From: Haliea sp.
GTDB taxonomy: Bacteria > Pseudomonadota > Gammaproteobacteria > Pseudomonadales > Halieaceae
NCBI GenBank assembly: GCA_016704305.1
Contig: JADJAL010000059.1
Coordinates: 124,001 to 188,000, forward strand
DNA: 64,000 nt
Reading direction: 5' to 3'
Position 1 is the stretch's first letter, and every line of letters starts with the position of its first letter. A model generated the notes under the pieces. The model had not been told where the DNA came from. It made no database searches and saw only the letters and a program-made list of their open reading frames with translations. Below are positions 18,518-27,600 of the stretch, one piece after another. The position numbers and the translations under genes were made by a program.

Positions 18518-18698
18518 CTCACCCCAGCACCATCGCCGCCACCCTGAATAAAAATCGGGTTGGCGTGTTACTCTAACTTTCTTGCGCTGGGTCATGGTCA
18601 GCATGGACCAGACGCAGGACAATGCTTCCAGTTGCAAGGTGTCGCGATAAGTTTGCGCGCTGGGCTTGAACAGCAATCGGGCGAAGAGGAGTACGGCA

Positions 18699-19724
18699 AT
18701 GGCGCAGGGTAAGCCGATTCGAGTCGGCATCATGGGCTTCGGCCAGATCGGGCGGCAGATTTATCAACTGGCCTCACTCAGTGACGACGTTGAAGTGGTT
18801 GCCGTGGCCGACATCGGCAAACCGGCGATACTGCATTACCTGCTGTCCTCCGAGGTGACGGAGCCACAGCGTCACACGCTGGACGGCAATTTTCTGGTCA
18901 ACCCGAATTTTCGTGCGCGGCTGATGCAAATTGATCGCCCCGGCGAAATGCCGTGGGATGTCTTCGATGTAGACATTGTGATCGATGCCACCGGCAAGTT
19001 TCGCGATCGGCTATCGATGTCGGCTCATCTGGCCAATGGCGCGCCCCGTGTACTGTTGCGCTCCCTGCCAACGGATCACATCGATCGCATCGTGATACCC
19101 GGCATCAACACAGCCACCGCAAGCGCCGCCGACCGCATGATTTCAGCCGGTTCGCCCACCACGTCCGCGCTGTGCCTGCTTCTGCACAGCCTTGCCGAGC
19201 GCTTTGAGATCGAGTGCGGCAGCATGACCTCCGTGCATTCCTACACATCAGACCAGTCGCTGCAGGACTATGCAGGCAGTGATTTTCGCCGCAGTCGCTC
19301 CGCAGCCAAGAACATTATTCCCAACACACATGAAGCGGCGCAGTGGCTGAACCACATACTGCCCGACTTCCATGACCGGATCATGACCTGGGTGCTCAAT
19401 GTGCCAGTGCAGGAAGGCTGCTTGCTCGATGTGAGCCTGGTGATGAAGGACGCAACCATCACCGCCGAGGATATCAACGAGGCGATGCGCGCGGCTGCCG
19501 CGAAACAGCGCGGCGTCATTGGCGTGGTGGAAGACCCGATCGTATCGTCGGACGTGATAGGCAATGCAAACTCCCTGCTGTTCGACACCAAAGGCACTAT
19601 CAAGGCAGGCAGCCAGACCATCAAGACACTCGGCTGGTATGAAACCCTGGGGCACGCCGCGCGCTTGTTGGATGTGGCGCGGCTCTACGCGACACTGGGC
19701 CCGGTACAGGAGGCAGCACGATGA
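18699..19724 (+). CDS. GAPDH-fold pseudoenzyme (catalytic Cys replaced by Pro)
   Basis: A 341-residue homologue of glyceraldehyde-3-phosphate dehydrogenase. The NAD-binding GFGQIGR motif and the acid after the second strand (ADIG) remain, so nucleotide binding is plausible. The active site is not: the SCTTN motif reads SPTTS with Pro153 for the cysteine; the Thr-Gly of the inorganic-phosphate site are His211-Glu212; Arg231 is Asn234; and the C-terminal Asn and Tyr of YDNEWGY are lost. Only the active-site histidine (His180 in SVHSY) is kept. The ATG at 18699 has AGGAG upstream. Its stop overlaps the start of a canonical GAPDH by four bases (ATGA), which argues for coupled synthesis and possibly a hetero-oligomer or regulatory subunit. 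Confidence 0.88.
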   Translation: MAQGKPIRVGIMGFGQIGRQIYQLASLSDDVEVVAVADIGKPAILHYLLSSEVTEPQRHTLDGNFLVNPNFRARLMQIDRPGEMPWDVFDVDIVIDATGKFRDRLSMSAHLANGAPRVLLRSLPTDHIDRIVIPGINTATASAADRMISAGSPTTSALCLLLHSLAERFEIECGSMTSVHSYTSDQSLQDYAGSDFRRSRSAAKNIIPNTHEAAQWLNHILPDFHDRIMTWVLNVPVQEGCLLDVSLVMKDATITAEDINEAMRAAAAKQRGVIGVVEDPIVSSDVIGNANSLLFDTKGTIKAGSQTIKTLGWYETLGHAARLLDVARLYATLGPVQEAAR

Positions 19725-20722
19725 GAATCGCGATCAACGGGTTTGGGCGCATCGGGCGTTCGGTATTCCGTATCCTCGAGGAGCGGGACGATATCGAGGT
19801 AGTGGCGATCAATGATCTTTTCGATTATGAAGCGCTGCGTTACCTCCTTAGTTACGACACCGTCATGGGTCCATTTGCGAAGCCATTGCGGCTGGAAGAC
19901 AACCACTTTGTCACCGACAAGGGGCGCGCCAAACTGCTCAGCGAACGCAATCCGAAGGATTTGCCATGGGCGGCGCTCGGCGTCGACGCGGTCATCGAGG
20001 CGACCGGGGTATTCCGTCGGCGCGAGCAGCTGCAGCAACATCTGGAGGCGGGTGCCGGGCGGGTTGTGCTGACAGTGCCGGCGAAGGATGCCATCGATTA
20101 CACCGTCGTGCTCGGGGTGAACGAGGATGGCCTGCGCGCCGAGCACCGGATCGTCTCCAACGCCAGTTGTACCACCAACTGCCTGGCGCCGATGGCGCGC
20201 GTGCTGGATGACGCGTTTGGCATCGAGGAGGGTGTGATCAACACGGTGCACGCCTATACCAATGACCAGCGACTTGCGGATGTGCCGCATACCGATTGGC
20301 GGCGCAGTCGGGCGGCGGCCGAGAACATCATTCCAACCTCCACCGGCGCGGCCAAGGCAGTGGGCGAGGTGTTGCCACAGCTCAAGGGCAAGCTGCATGG
20401 CATCGCGGCCCGCGTGCCGGTGCCCGATGGTTCGGTGGTGGACCTGTTCGTGAAACTCGGCAAGCGCGCAACCGTGGCGGATGTGCACGAGGCGGTGCGA
20501 ACGGCATCGGTATCATCTCGCCTGCAGGGCATACTGCAGTACAGCGAACAGCCGATCGTCTCCACCGATATCATCGGCAACTCGCACTCCTCGATCTACG
20601 ACACAGGGTTTACCGGCGTGACCGCGGGGCGCTACCTGCGCGTGTTGAACTGGTATGACAACGAGTGGGGCTATTCCTGCAGGGTGGTTGATTTGCTGGC
20701 GCGGCTAAGAGACTTGACCTGA
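19721..20722 (+). CDS. gap: Type I glyceraldehyde-3-phosphate dehydrogenase, active form
   Basis: The glycolytic/gluconeogenic enzyme that interconverts glyceraldehyde 3-phosphate and 1,3-bisphosphoglycerate. All 333 residues follow the family: INGFGRIGR, NAD-selecting Asp32, SNASCTTN with Cys150, TVHAYTND with His177, TSTGAAK phosphate site, Arg231, and WYDNEWGYS near the C-terminus. It begins inside the stop codon region of the pseudoenzyme gene, so translation is probably coupled. No phosphoglycerate kinase or transketolase gene is adjacent, unlike the common gap-pgk or epd-pgk order. It may be one of several GAPDH copies in the genome. Confidence 0.96.
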   Translation: MRIAINGFGRIGRSVFRILEERDDIEVVAINDLFDYEALRYLLSYDTVMGPFAKPLRLEDNHFVTDKGRAKLLSERNPKDLPWAALGVDAVIEATGVFRRREQLQQHLEAGAGRVVLTVPAKDAIDYTVVLGVNEDGLRAEHRIVSNASCTTNCLAPMARVLDDAFGIEEGVINTVHAYTNDQRLADVPHTDWRRSRAAAENIIPTSTGAAKAVGEVLPQLKGKLHGIAARVPVPDGSVVDLFVKLGKRATVADVHEAVRTASVSSRLQGILQYSEQPIVSTDIIGNSHSSIYDTGFTGVTAGRYLRVLNWYDNEWGYSCRVVDLLARLRDLT

Positions 20723-20835
20723 CGCAATTGTGTACTGAGAATAGGCGGGTGTCGTCAGCGAGGTTTCGCGACGCGCAATTCCCGCTTGCGGCCGCGTCGG
20801 CCTGCTGTGTGTACAGTCAATTCAAGGTTCTCAAT

Positions 20836-21408
20836 ATGTCCAAACTGATCAAGCTCGTAGTGCTGGTTTCGTTCCTGTTTGCCGGTGGCCACGCCGCCTG
20901 GGCCAATAGCTACAGCGATGCGATAAATGCCTTCAGCAATGCCGGTGAGAGTGGCCGGTATTTCAAAACGGCCTACGGATACGCTGTATTTCCCAACATT
21001 GGCAAGGGCGGCTTCGTGGTAGGTGCCGCGTTTGGCGAAGGCAAGGTTTTTGTGGGTTCAAAGCACGTGGGCAACGCCACGATGACGCAGATGTCAGTCG
21101 GGGCCCAGTGGGGCGGACAGGCGTTCTCGCAAATTGTCTTCTTCGAGAATGAACAGGCGTTCAAGAATTTCACCTCGGGCAGCTTCGAGCTGGCCGCAAA
21201 CGCATCGGCAGTGGCAATCACCGCCGGCGCTTCGGCGGGAGCCAATACCGGCACAGGATCTACCGCCGGCATCAGTGGTGGGCGCAATGACGCTGCCACG
21301 GCGTCTCCTGGTTATCGCAAAGGCATGGCGATCTTTACGATCGCTATCGGTGGCTTGATGTTCGAAGCGGCGGTAGGTGGTCAGCAGTTTACCTTTACGC
21401 CGCTATAA
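20836..21408 (+). CDS. SYLF-domain lipid-binding family protein, exported
   Basis: A 190-residue protein with an N-terminal signal peptide (MSKLIKLVVLVSFLFAGG, cleavage probably after AWA). The mature part is a SYLF/Ysc84-type domain, with AYGYAVFPNIGKGGFVVGAAFGEGKVF, SVGAQWGGQAFSQIVFF and the closing KGMAIFTIAIGGLMFEAAVGGQ block. In other proteins this domain binds phosphoinositides or lipids; bacterial periplasmic forms have no assigned role. The ATG at 20836 follows AAGG. It is 113 bases after gap and convergent with lutC. Confidence 0.85.
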   Translation: MSKLIKLVVLVSFLFAGGHAAWANSYSDAINAFSNAGESGRYFKTAYGYAVFPNIGKGGFVVGAAFGEGKVFVGSKHVGNATMTQMSVGAQWGGQAFSQIVFFENEQAFKNFTSGSFELAANASAVAITAGASAGANTGTGSTAGISGGRNDAATASPGYRKGMAIFTIAIGGLMFEAAVGGQQFTFTPL

Positions 21409-21453
21409 CAAGACGCGCGCGGGGGCAGCCGCAGCACCAATAGTCGCGCATTG

Positions 21454-22152
21454 CTAAACGGATGCACTGGAGCGCGCCAGCGCGAGTGCATCCGCAGGTA
21501 TATTGCCCAGTAAAATCACATGCCAATGGCGCGGGCCGTGCGCGCCGTACACCAGCTGCCCTTCGATGTCGGCAGTGCTGGAGGGTCCGGCGATGAAGTT
21601 GATGCCGCGCGGGCGTCCGTTCTTTTCCGACTCGATAGTGATTCGCTCCCAGGCCTGTTCCATCGTGGCGACCAGATCGGCGGTGTCCACCAGCACGATG
21701 TGATGCTCCGGCAGCAGGTTGTTCGCGGCGGGGTTGGCCCTGCCGGTCCAGGTGAGGATAGCGCCGGTTTCCACCACGCCCAGCTGGGCGAAACTCAGCG
21801 CGACGGGTTCGCCCGCTTCCAGGCTGCCAAAGCGCGGCAGCACGCCGGCATCGCGCCAGGGCATCGCGGCGAGGCGCGGATCGTTCCCGGCAACGAGGCG
21901 GTGGCTGCGAAAATGGGAGTAGAGGTGATGGCCTATCGCTTTTACCGCCTCGCTGCGACTGCTGGCACAGTCCACGCTGCCGCGATTTTTCAGCACATTG
22001 GTCAGGAAACCGAGGCACAATCCCGGCGCGGGTGGCGCGGGCGCCACGGCGGTGCCCAGTGCCTGGCGCTCACGCTGGATCTGCTCCGCACTCGCGTCGC
22101 GGCTTACCTCGCGCAGGCGGGAAAAAATGTCCGAACGGGCGCTAGTGCTCAT
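21454..22152 (-). CDS. lutC: Lactate utilization protein C
   Basis: A LUD-domain (DUF162) subunit of the LutABC iron-sulfur L-lactate oxidase system (YkgG in E. coli). The 232-residue protein carries the family blocks VVETGAILTW near the middle and FIAGPSSTADIEGQLVYGAHGPRHWHVILL close to the end. LutC is thought to help electron transfer or assembly with LutA and LutB. Its start lies 11 bases inside the end of lutB, so the two are cotranslated. It is the last gene of a lutA-lutB-lutC operon; no lactate permease or LutR regulator is next to it. Confidence 0.92.
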   Translation of the reverse strand: MSTSARSDIFSRLREVSRDASAEQIQRERQALGTAVAPAPPAPGLCLGFLTNVLKNRGSVDCASSRSEAVKAIGHHLYSHFRSHRLVAGNDPRLAAMPWRDAGVLPRFGSLEAGEPVALSFAQLGVVETGAILTWTGRANPAANNLLPEHHIVLVDTADLVATMEQAWERITIESEKNGRPRGINFIAGPSSTADIEGQLVYGAHGPRHWHVILLGNIPADALALARSSASV

Positions 22153-23590
22153 GGTTGCGCTTTGCCTCCTGCGCTGCCTGCCGTTTTAGCTTGGCCTTGT
22201 ACAACTGCATGAAGGTCCCTTTCTGTGGAGCGGGAAAATCGCGCTGGCCAGTCCAGCCGCTTGCCAGTGGCAGGCGTTTAAAACTGCCGCGCCTGCGCCC
22301 AAACAGGTTTAGCACGGGAATGACCATGCCCGTCAGCGCCTGGTACAGCGGTGGATGCCGCGCCAGCCATGCGTGCATTTTCAGGCCCCGGCGCCAGCGC
22401 GGTGCGTTCAGTTTTTTGGTTGTCTCCTCATGCCGCAGGTCGCGCAGCAGGTCGGGCAGGGGGATGTCCGCCGGGCAGACCTCGGCGCAACGACCGCAGC
22501 TGGTGCAGGCGTTGGGCAATGCGTTGCTCTGCTCCAGCGATGTCAGCAGTGGCGTGAGTATCGAACCCATCGGGCCGGGATACACCCAGCCGTAGGCGTG
22601 ACCGCCGACGCTGGTATAGATCGGGCAGTGATTGAGACAGGCACCGCAGCGGATACACTCGAGCATCTCGCGGTAATCGCCGCCCAGGATGTCGCTGCGC
22701 TTGTTGTCCAGCAACACGAAATGCGTTTCGATTGGCCCGTCGACATCGTTCTCACGGCGCGGGCCGGAGTAGAAGCTGGTGTAGCAGGTTTGTGCCTGGC
22801 CGGTGGCGGAGCGCACCAACAGGCGCAGCATCGCGGTCGCATCCTGCGCCAGCGGCAGCACGCGGTCGATGGTGGTACAGACAATCAGTACGCGCGGCAG
22901 GTTGGCACAGAGATCGCCGTTGCCCTCATTGGTCACCAGCATGGAGTAGCCATTCTCGGCGATCAACGCATTGGCGCCAATGATGCCAACGTCGGCCTTC
23001 ATGAAGTGTTCGCGCAATACCTGGCGCGCTTCGCTCACCAGGTCGACAGTCTCCGGCAGCTCCCTGGCGCCGAGGTCGTGCTTGCTCTGGAACAGCGCGC
23101 GAATTTCCCCGGCCGATTTGTGCAGCGCGGGTGCAACGATGTGGCTCGGCGTCTCGCCTGCCTGCTGGATGATGTACTCACCGAGGTCAGTCTCCATCAC
23201 CTGCAGGCCGGCGCGCTGTAAAAAGCTGTTGAGGCCGGTCTCTTCGGTCACCATGGATTTACCCTTGGCGACGCGCCGCGCGCTATGCTGCTGGCAGATC
23301 TCCAGCACGATGCTGTTCATTTCAGCGCCGTCGCGCGCAAAGTGCACATGGTTGCCGTTGTGCACCGCCTCGTGTTCGAACTTGCCGAGGTAGTACTCCA
23401 GGTGGTCCAGGCTGTGTTGCCGCACGCGCTTGACGTGTGCACGCAACGTGTCGAATTCGGCAAAACCCTCTACCGCGGCCGTACGTATCAGCGGCGCAAA
23501 CAGGGCGATGAAGTCCCGGCGCTCTGCCTGCGCGGAATTCTTAAGTGCCGCGCTGGCATTCTCCAGGAAGGTGTCGCTGTGTTGCTCCAA
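22142..23590 (-). CDS. lutB: Lactate utilization iron-sulfur protein B
   Basis: The central Fe-S subunit of the LutABC L-lactate dehydrogenase complex (YkgF-type, 482 residues). An N-terminal LUD domain contains GVIGANALIAENG-like and NEGNGDLCANLPRV blocks. A ferredoxin region follows with two [4Fe-4S] motifs, CIRCGACLNHCP and CTSCGRCAEVCP, and a C-terminal helical tail. The start appears to be a TTG at 23590, three bases after the lutA stop codon; no clear ribosome site is seen, so expression probably depends on coupling to lutA. Confidence 0.94.
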   Translation of the reverse strand: MEQHSDTFLENASAALKNSAQAERRDFIALFAPLIRTAAVEGFAEFDTLRAHVKRVRQHSLDHLEYYLGKFEHEAVHNGNHVHFARDGAEMNSIVLEICQQHSARRVAKGKSMVTEETGLNSFLQRAGLQVMETDLGEYIIQQAGETPSHIVAPALHKSAGEIRALFQSKHDLGARELPETVDLVSEARQVLREHFMKADVGIIGANALIAENGYSMLVTNEGNGDLCANLPRVLIVCTTIDRVLPLAQDATAMLRLLVRSATGQAQTCYTSFYSGPRRENDVDGPIETHFVLLDNKRSDILGGDYREMLECIRCGACLNHCPIYTSVGGHAYGWVYPGPMGSILTPLLTSLEQSNALPNACTSCGRCAEVCPADIPLPDLLRDLRHEETTKKLNAPRWRRGLKMHAWLARHPPLYQALTGMVIPVLNLFGRRRGSFKRLPLASGWTGQRDFPAPQKGTFMQLYKAKLKRQAAQEAKRNHEH

Positions 23591-23593
23591 GTG

Positions 23594-24385
23594 CTAGGTC
23601 CCCTGTCCGATCGCCGGGGTGTCCAGGTCCTGGCACAGCAATTCAGCGATATGGCGAACTTCAATGTCCTCGCCGTGGCGCCGCGCGCGCCCGGCGATGT
23701 TGAGCAGGCAGCCCAGATCGCCGCCGGCGAGAATGCCCGCGCCGGTGGCCATTACATTCTTCAGTTTGTCGTCCACCATCTTCGCGGAAATTTCCGGCAT
23801 CTTGGCGCAGAACGTCCCGCCAAAGCCGCAACAGACATCACTGTGGTTGAGTTCCTTCACTTCTATGCCGCACAGTTCCCGCAGCAACTGGCGCGGCTGC
23901 TCGCGAATTCCCATTTCGCGCAATCCGGCGCAGCCGTCGTGGTAGGTCACAGCGGGCAGTTTTGGGAAGGCTTTGCCCGGCGCTTTGATGCGTACAATCT
24001 CGGCAAGGAAGACCGTTAACTCGAAGGTGTTGGCTGCCAGTTGCAACGCGCGGTCGCGCCATTGGCCTTCGAGCAGTTTCGGGTAGTGGTGGGTGATCAT
24101 GCCGGCACAGGATCCCGAGGGCACGACGACATAATCCGCGCCTTCCAATGTAGCGATGACCTGTTTGGCCAGCGGTATGGTGTCCTCGTAATTGCCATTG
24201 TTGTAGGCCGGCTGGCCGCAACAGGTTTGTTGCAGCGGTACGATGACGTCGCAACCGGCCCGCTCCAGCAGTTTGATGCTGGCGAATGCGACAGACGGCC
24301 TGAGCAAATCCGCGAGGCAGGTGACAAACAGCGCGACCCTTATGCCTCGCGGCGGGGCAACGTGTTGCTCGGCGTGTTCATTCAT
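23594..24385 (-). CDS. lutA: Lactate utilization Fe-S oxidoreductase A
   Basis: A cysteine-rich CCG-domain subunit of the LutABC lactate oxidase (YkgE-type). From the ATG at 24385 it has 263 residues and two CCG repeats, QQTCCGQPAYNNG and SDVCCGFGGTF, which bind an Fe-S cluster as in heterodisulfide reductase HdrB and GlpC. It is the first gene of the operon, with the promoter expected in the 300-base region upstream that also carries a palindromic repeat element. A longer open frame to 24613 reads through that repeat and is not supported. Confidence 0.93.
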   Translation of the reverse strand: MNEHAEQHVAPPRGIRVALFVTCLADLLRPSVAFASIKLLERAGCDVIVPLQQTCCGQPAYNNGNYEDTIPLAKQVIATLEGADYVVVPSGSCAGMITHHYPKLLEGQWRDRALQLAANTFELTVFLAEIVRIKAPGKAFPKLPAVTYHDGCAGLREMGIREQPRQLLRELCGIEVKELNHSDVCCGFGGTFCAKMPEISAKMVDDKLKNVMATGAGILAGGDLGCLLNIAGRARRHGEDIEVRHIAELLCQDLDTPAIGQGT

Positions 24386-24514
24386 GCAAGCGATTGCCCT
24401 TTTGCTGGATTCTGCGGTAGTGGAACGACCGTCGTGGTTCCGGATGGCGCAGTATAGCCAAATGCGGCAACCGGTGTCGCCCTGCGATGAGCGGCAATAT
24501 TGATCTGGGTGCGT

Positions 24515-24640
24515 GGCGCGGAATATGGCTAGTGCTCTTGGATGGGACGCGCCAAAAAGCGCACATCCATGCCCAGCCTCGGGCGGCGACGTCCTGTCGC
24601 CGCACGGTCCCATCCAAGAGCACTAGCCATATTCTCCGCC
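24515..24640. repeat. Palindromic dispersed element, copy A
   Basis: Two 34-base arms (24515-24548 and 24607-24640) are inverted copies matching at 32 positions, including an uninterrupted 28. They flank a 58-base centre with its own hairpin, GGCGAC-N5-GTCGCC at 24585-24601. A copy with nearly the same centre (GCGCACATCCATG and the GGCGAC hairpin) but different arm sequence lies at 49117-49236. It sits between the 1091-residue gene and lutA, both on the minus strand. No flanking target duplication is evident. It could act as an RNA stem, a cruciform or a non-autonomous mobile element. Confidence 0.85.
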
Positions 24641-24691
24641 AATCTGAATCTCACGATGTTCAGGTTCACTCCGGATGTATTTTGTAGCAGT

Positions 24692-27600
24692 CTAGAAAAT
24701 GTGTGGCACTAGCAGTAATAGCGCAGCGGCAGCGGCAGTGGCGACAATCGCCACCGCCCCAAGGGCGAGAGGATGACGGCACTCGAGCAATTTTACCGCC
24801 ATGGTTTTGCGATCCACCTTGATGCCGCCCAGCGCCAGCGGCCAGACGTGTTGTTGCAGCGCGGCAAGAGAGAATGCGGGGAGGCGCTGGCTTCCCGCGA
24901 AGACCACGATATCGTCGATGGCCAGGAAGGGGCCACGATACTGCAGCCTGGAGCCGCCTGCGAGTTGATACATACCGTTGTGATCCACCAGCAACAACTT
25001 GTCCGCGAGTACACCGATATAGCCAGTCGGTTGTCGGCGCAGCAGTTGCAGTGCGATGGCCGGGCCGCTGCATGCAAGCAGCAACGCCGCCAGTTGCGAT
25101 ACGCTGACGCTCATGGCAATTGCCAGCGATAGCGCAGCGAGTGCACCCAGTCCATAGCGGATGCCAGTACTGCGCAGTTGCTCCTGGCGATTCTGTACCG
25201 GCTCTATCCAGCGCAATGCGGCAGCGAGGTCGTCCAGCGGCAGCGCGCCCTGCTCCCGTCGCGGTCGGTAGACGAGGTTACGCAATCCGTGCCAGTACGC
25301 GAGCGCGCAACCCAGTACAGCGACCAGTGAGCACAGCAGCAGTCCGCCGTGCCACGCGATACGCGCGAATCCGGCGCGTTGTTGCCCTGCACTCACCAGT
25401 GCCTGTAGCGACGTGGAGGCAAACGCTGCTTCTGCCATGCCCTGGGCGTTGTAGCGCTGGATCGTCGGATTGCTCGAATCGTTGACCAGGGTTTTCTCAC
25501 CCCAGTTCACCAGTTGCACAGCGCCGGGCTGCCATGGGCCGGCATCCGCAGGCAGCGTTACCGTGCTGCGGTAATTCCACTCGTCGTCGAATCGATGCAG
25601 TGCGCCGGGGGCCGACTCCGTGGCGCGCAGGTATACCCACCAGGCATCGCCCGACCAGACGAAGTCGCCGGCGCGGGCCCGCTCCAGATCCAATTCACTG
25701 GATGGCAACGGCAGAATCTCATCCAGTTGCTTCGCGAATGCCTTCTCCTCATAGCGGAAGACACTGATGCCCGGGCCCGCCGTGCTGTTCATCAACAACA
25801 GGCCATCGTGCAGCCGCATTACCGGTGCGTCGGGGATGGCGACAGCGGCCCGCGCGACCACAGCGCCCGCACGGTCGACTTTCAGCAACTGCCCGGCGGT
25901 GCGATCGGCCAGCAATACGCTGCCATCTACCGGATTGAGTACAAAGGCGTCGATCCGGCTGTCCTGCAGCTGTGTCGACAGCGGCGCGCAGCGGGAGAGC
26001 ACCAGGTCGCAACGCAGCACTTGCAACGCATTGTCTTGCGCGGTGTCCGCTGCGTCGCCCGCCAGTCGACCGCGCGCGAACAGCACATCCTCGCCGTCAA
26101 ACTCCAGCGGCGGTTCGAGCACGCTGACACCGAGGGTGTTCAGCGCTATTTCCGTAGTGCCGACGCCGGCCCGATCGTGCAATAACAAGACATCGCCCGC
26201 CAGCAGCAGCGGTTCGGAATTCGCATTGATGGCTATGGCGGTGGCGCCGGTAATTGCTGCATTGTCGGCGTGCTGCAGAAAGCTGCCGGCGGCGATCAGC
26301 AGCACCCCCAATGCGAGAACGGCAGTGGTGGCGGCCCGGCGCATGCGCGCCCTGGCGTGCGCGGCCCGTGTGCGCACCGCTTCGGTGTTGCGAAAGGGAC
26401 GCAGCTTGTACAAATTGGGTTCGCCCGACACGCGCTTGCGTTGGCCGGGTACACCGATTTCCGGCGTCTCGCCCTTTTTGCGCAGCGGCACTTCCAGTGC
26501 GGTTTTTACGCGGCTTTTCGCCGGCTTGAGTGTTTGCAGCCGCACAGGCGACAGTGGCGGTGGGCTGGCCTCGGCAACAGTATGTTGAGTGAGAGTTTCC
26601 TGTTGTTGCTCCGTCAATTGTTGCTCTGCCAATCTTTGCTCTGCCGATTGTTGCGTTGACAGTGCCTCGGCGGCGATGCGCCGGCGTTCATCCGACTTGC
26701 GCTGCGCTTCCTCCTGCAAGCGCTGTGCTTCGGCTTTGATGCGCGCGGCTTGCGCAGCAGCCTGGCGCGCTTTTTCCTCAAGCTCTGCCTGCAGTCTCGC
26801 CGCTTCCTGGGCTTCGCGTTGTTTGATCGCTTCCAGTTCCGCTTGCAGCCTGGCGTCTTCCTCCGCCTCGGCAGCGGCTTTGCGGCGTGCTTCCTCGGCA
26901 GCCAGCCGTTTTCTTTCTTCGGCCTCGGCCCTGCGACGGGCCTCTTCTGCCGCAGCGAGACGCTTTTTCTCCTCGGCCTCGGCCTTGCGGCGAGCCTCTG
27001 CTTCGGCAGCCTGGCGTTTGTTCTCTTCGACTTCGGCCTTGCGGCGGGCCTCTGCTTCGGCAGCCCGGCGCTTTTTCTCTTCGAGCGCCGCCTTACGCCG
27101 TGCTTCCTCTTCCGCGGCGAGGCGTTTCTTCTCGGCCAGCTCAACCTGTCGTTGCGCCTCTTCGACAGCTTTTCGCCGTGCTTTTTCCGCTTTGTCCCGA
27201 TTGCGTTTCGCCCTGCGCTGGGCAGCTTCCTCCGCAGCCTTACGTTTGGCGGCGGCCTTGATTGCGGTTTTGCGCGCGATCTCTTCGGCTTCAAGGCGCT
27301 TGATCTGCGCCTGTTCAGCCGCTTTGCGCTCGGCTTCCTCCGCTGCCACCCGTGCCTGTTCGGCGGCCTGTCGCGCGCGCTCCTCGTCCGCGACGCGCTG
27401 TCGTTCGGCGGCCAATGCTTGCTCGCGGGCTGCTGCAGCGGCGAGCTCGCGTTGTCGCGCATCCAGCGCCGCCTGCTCGAGCGCTGCTTTCTCGGCGGCC
27501 AGCCGCTGCGCAGCCAGTTTGCGGGCTTTGATTTCGGCTGCGATATCGCGGCTACTATCGGGCCAGTGGGCAGAGGCCGTGGGCGCGACCGTCTCCTTGG

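Noticed and set aside
17156..18733. 525-residue minus-strand open frame opposite the HD-GYP gene
   Set aside because: Antisense shadow in a GC-rich coding region; lacks domains, and the plus-strand gene has clear family motifs.
24478..24613. Upstream extension of lutA through the palindromic repeat
   Set aside because: The extra residues derive from the repeat and have no family similarity; the ATG at 24385 fits LutA length.
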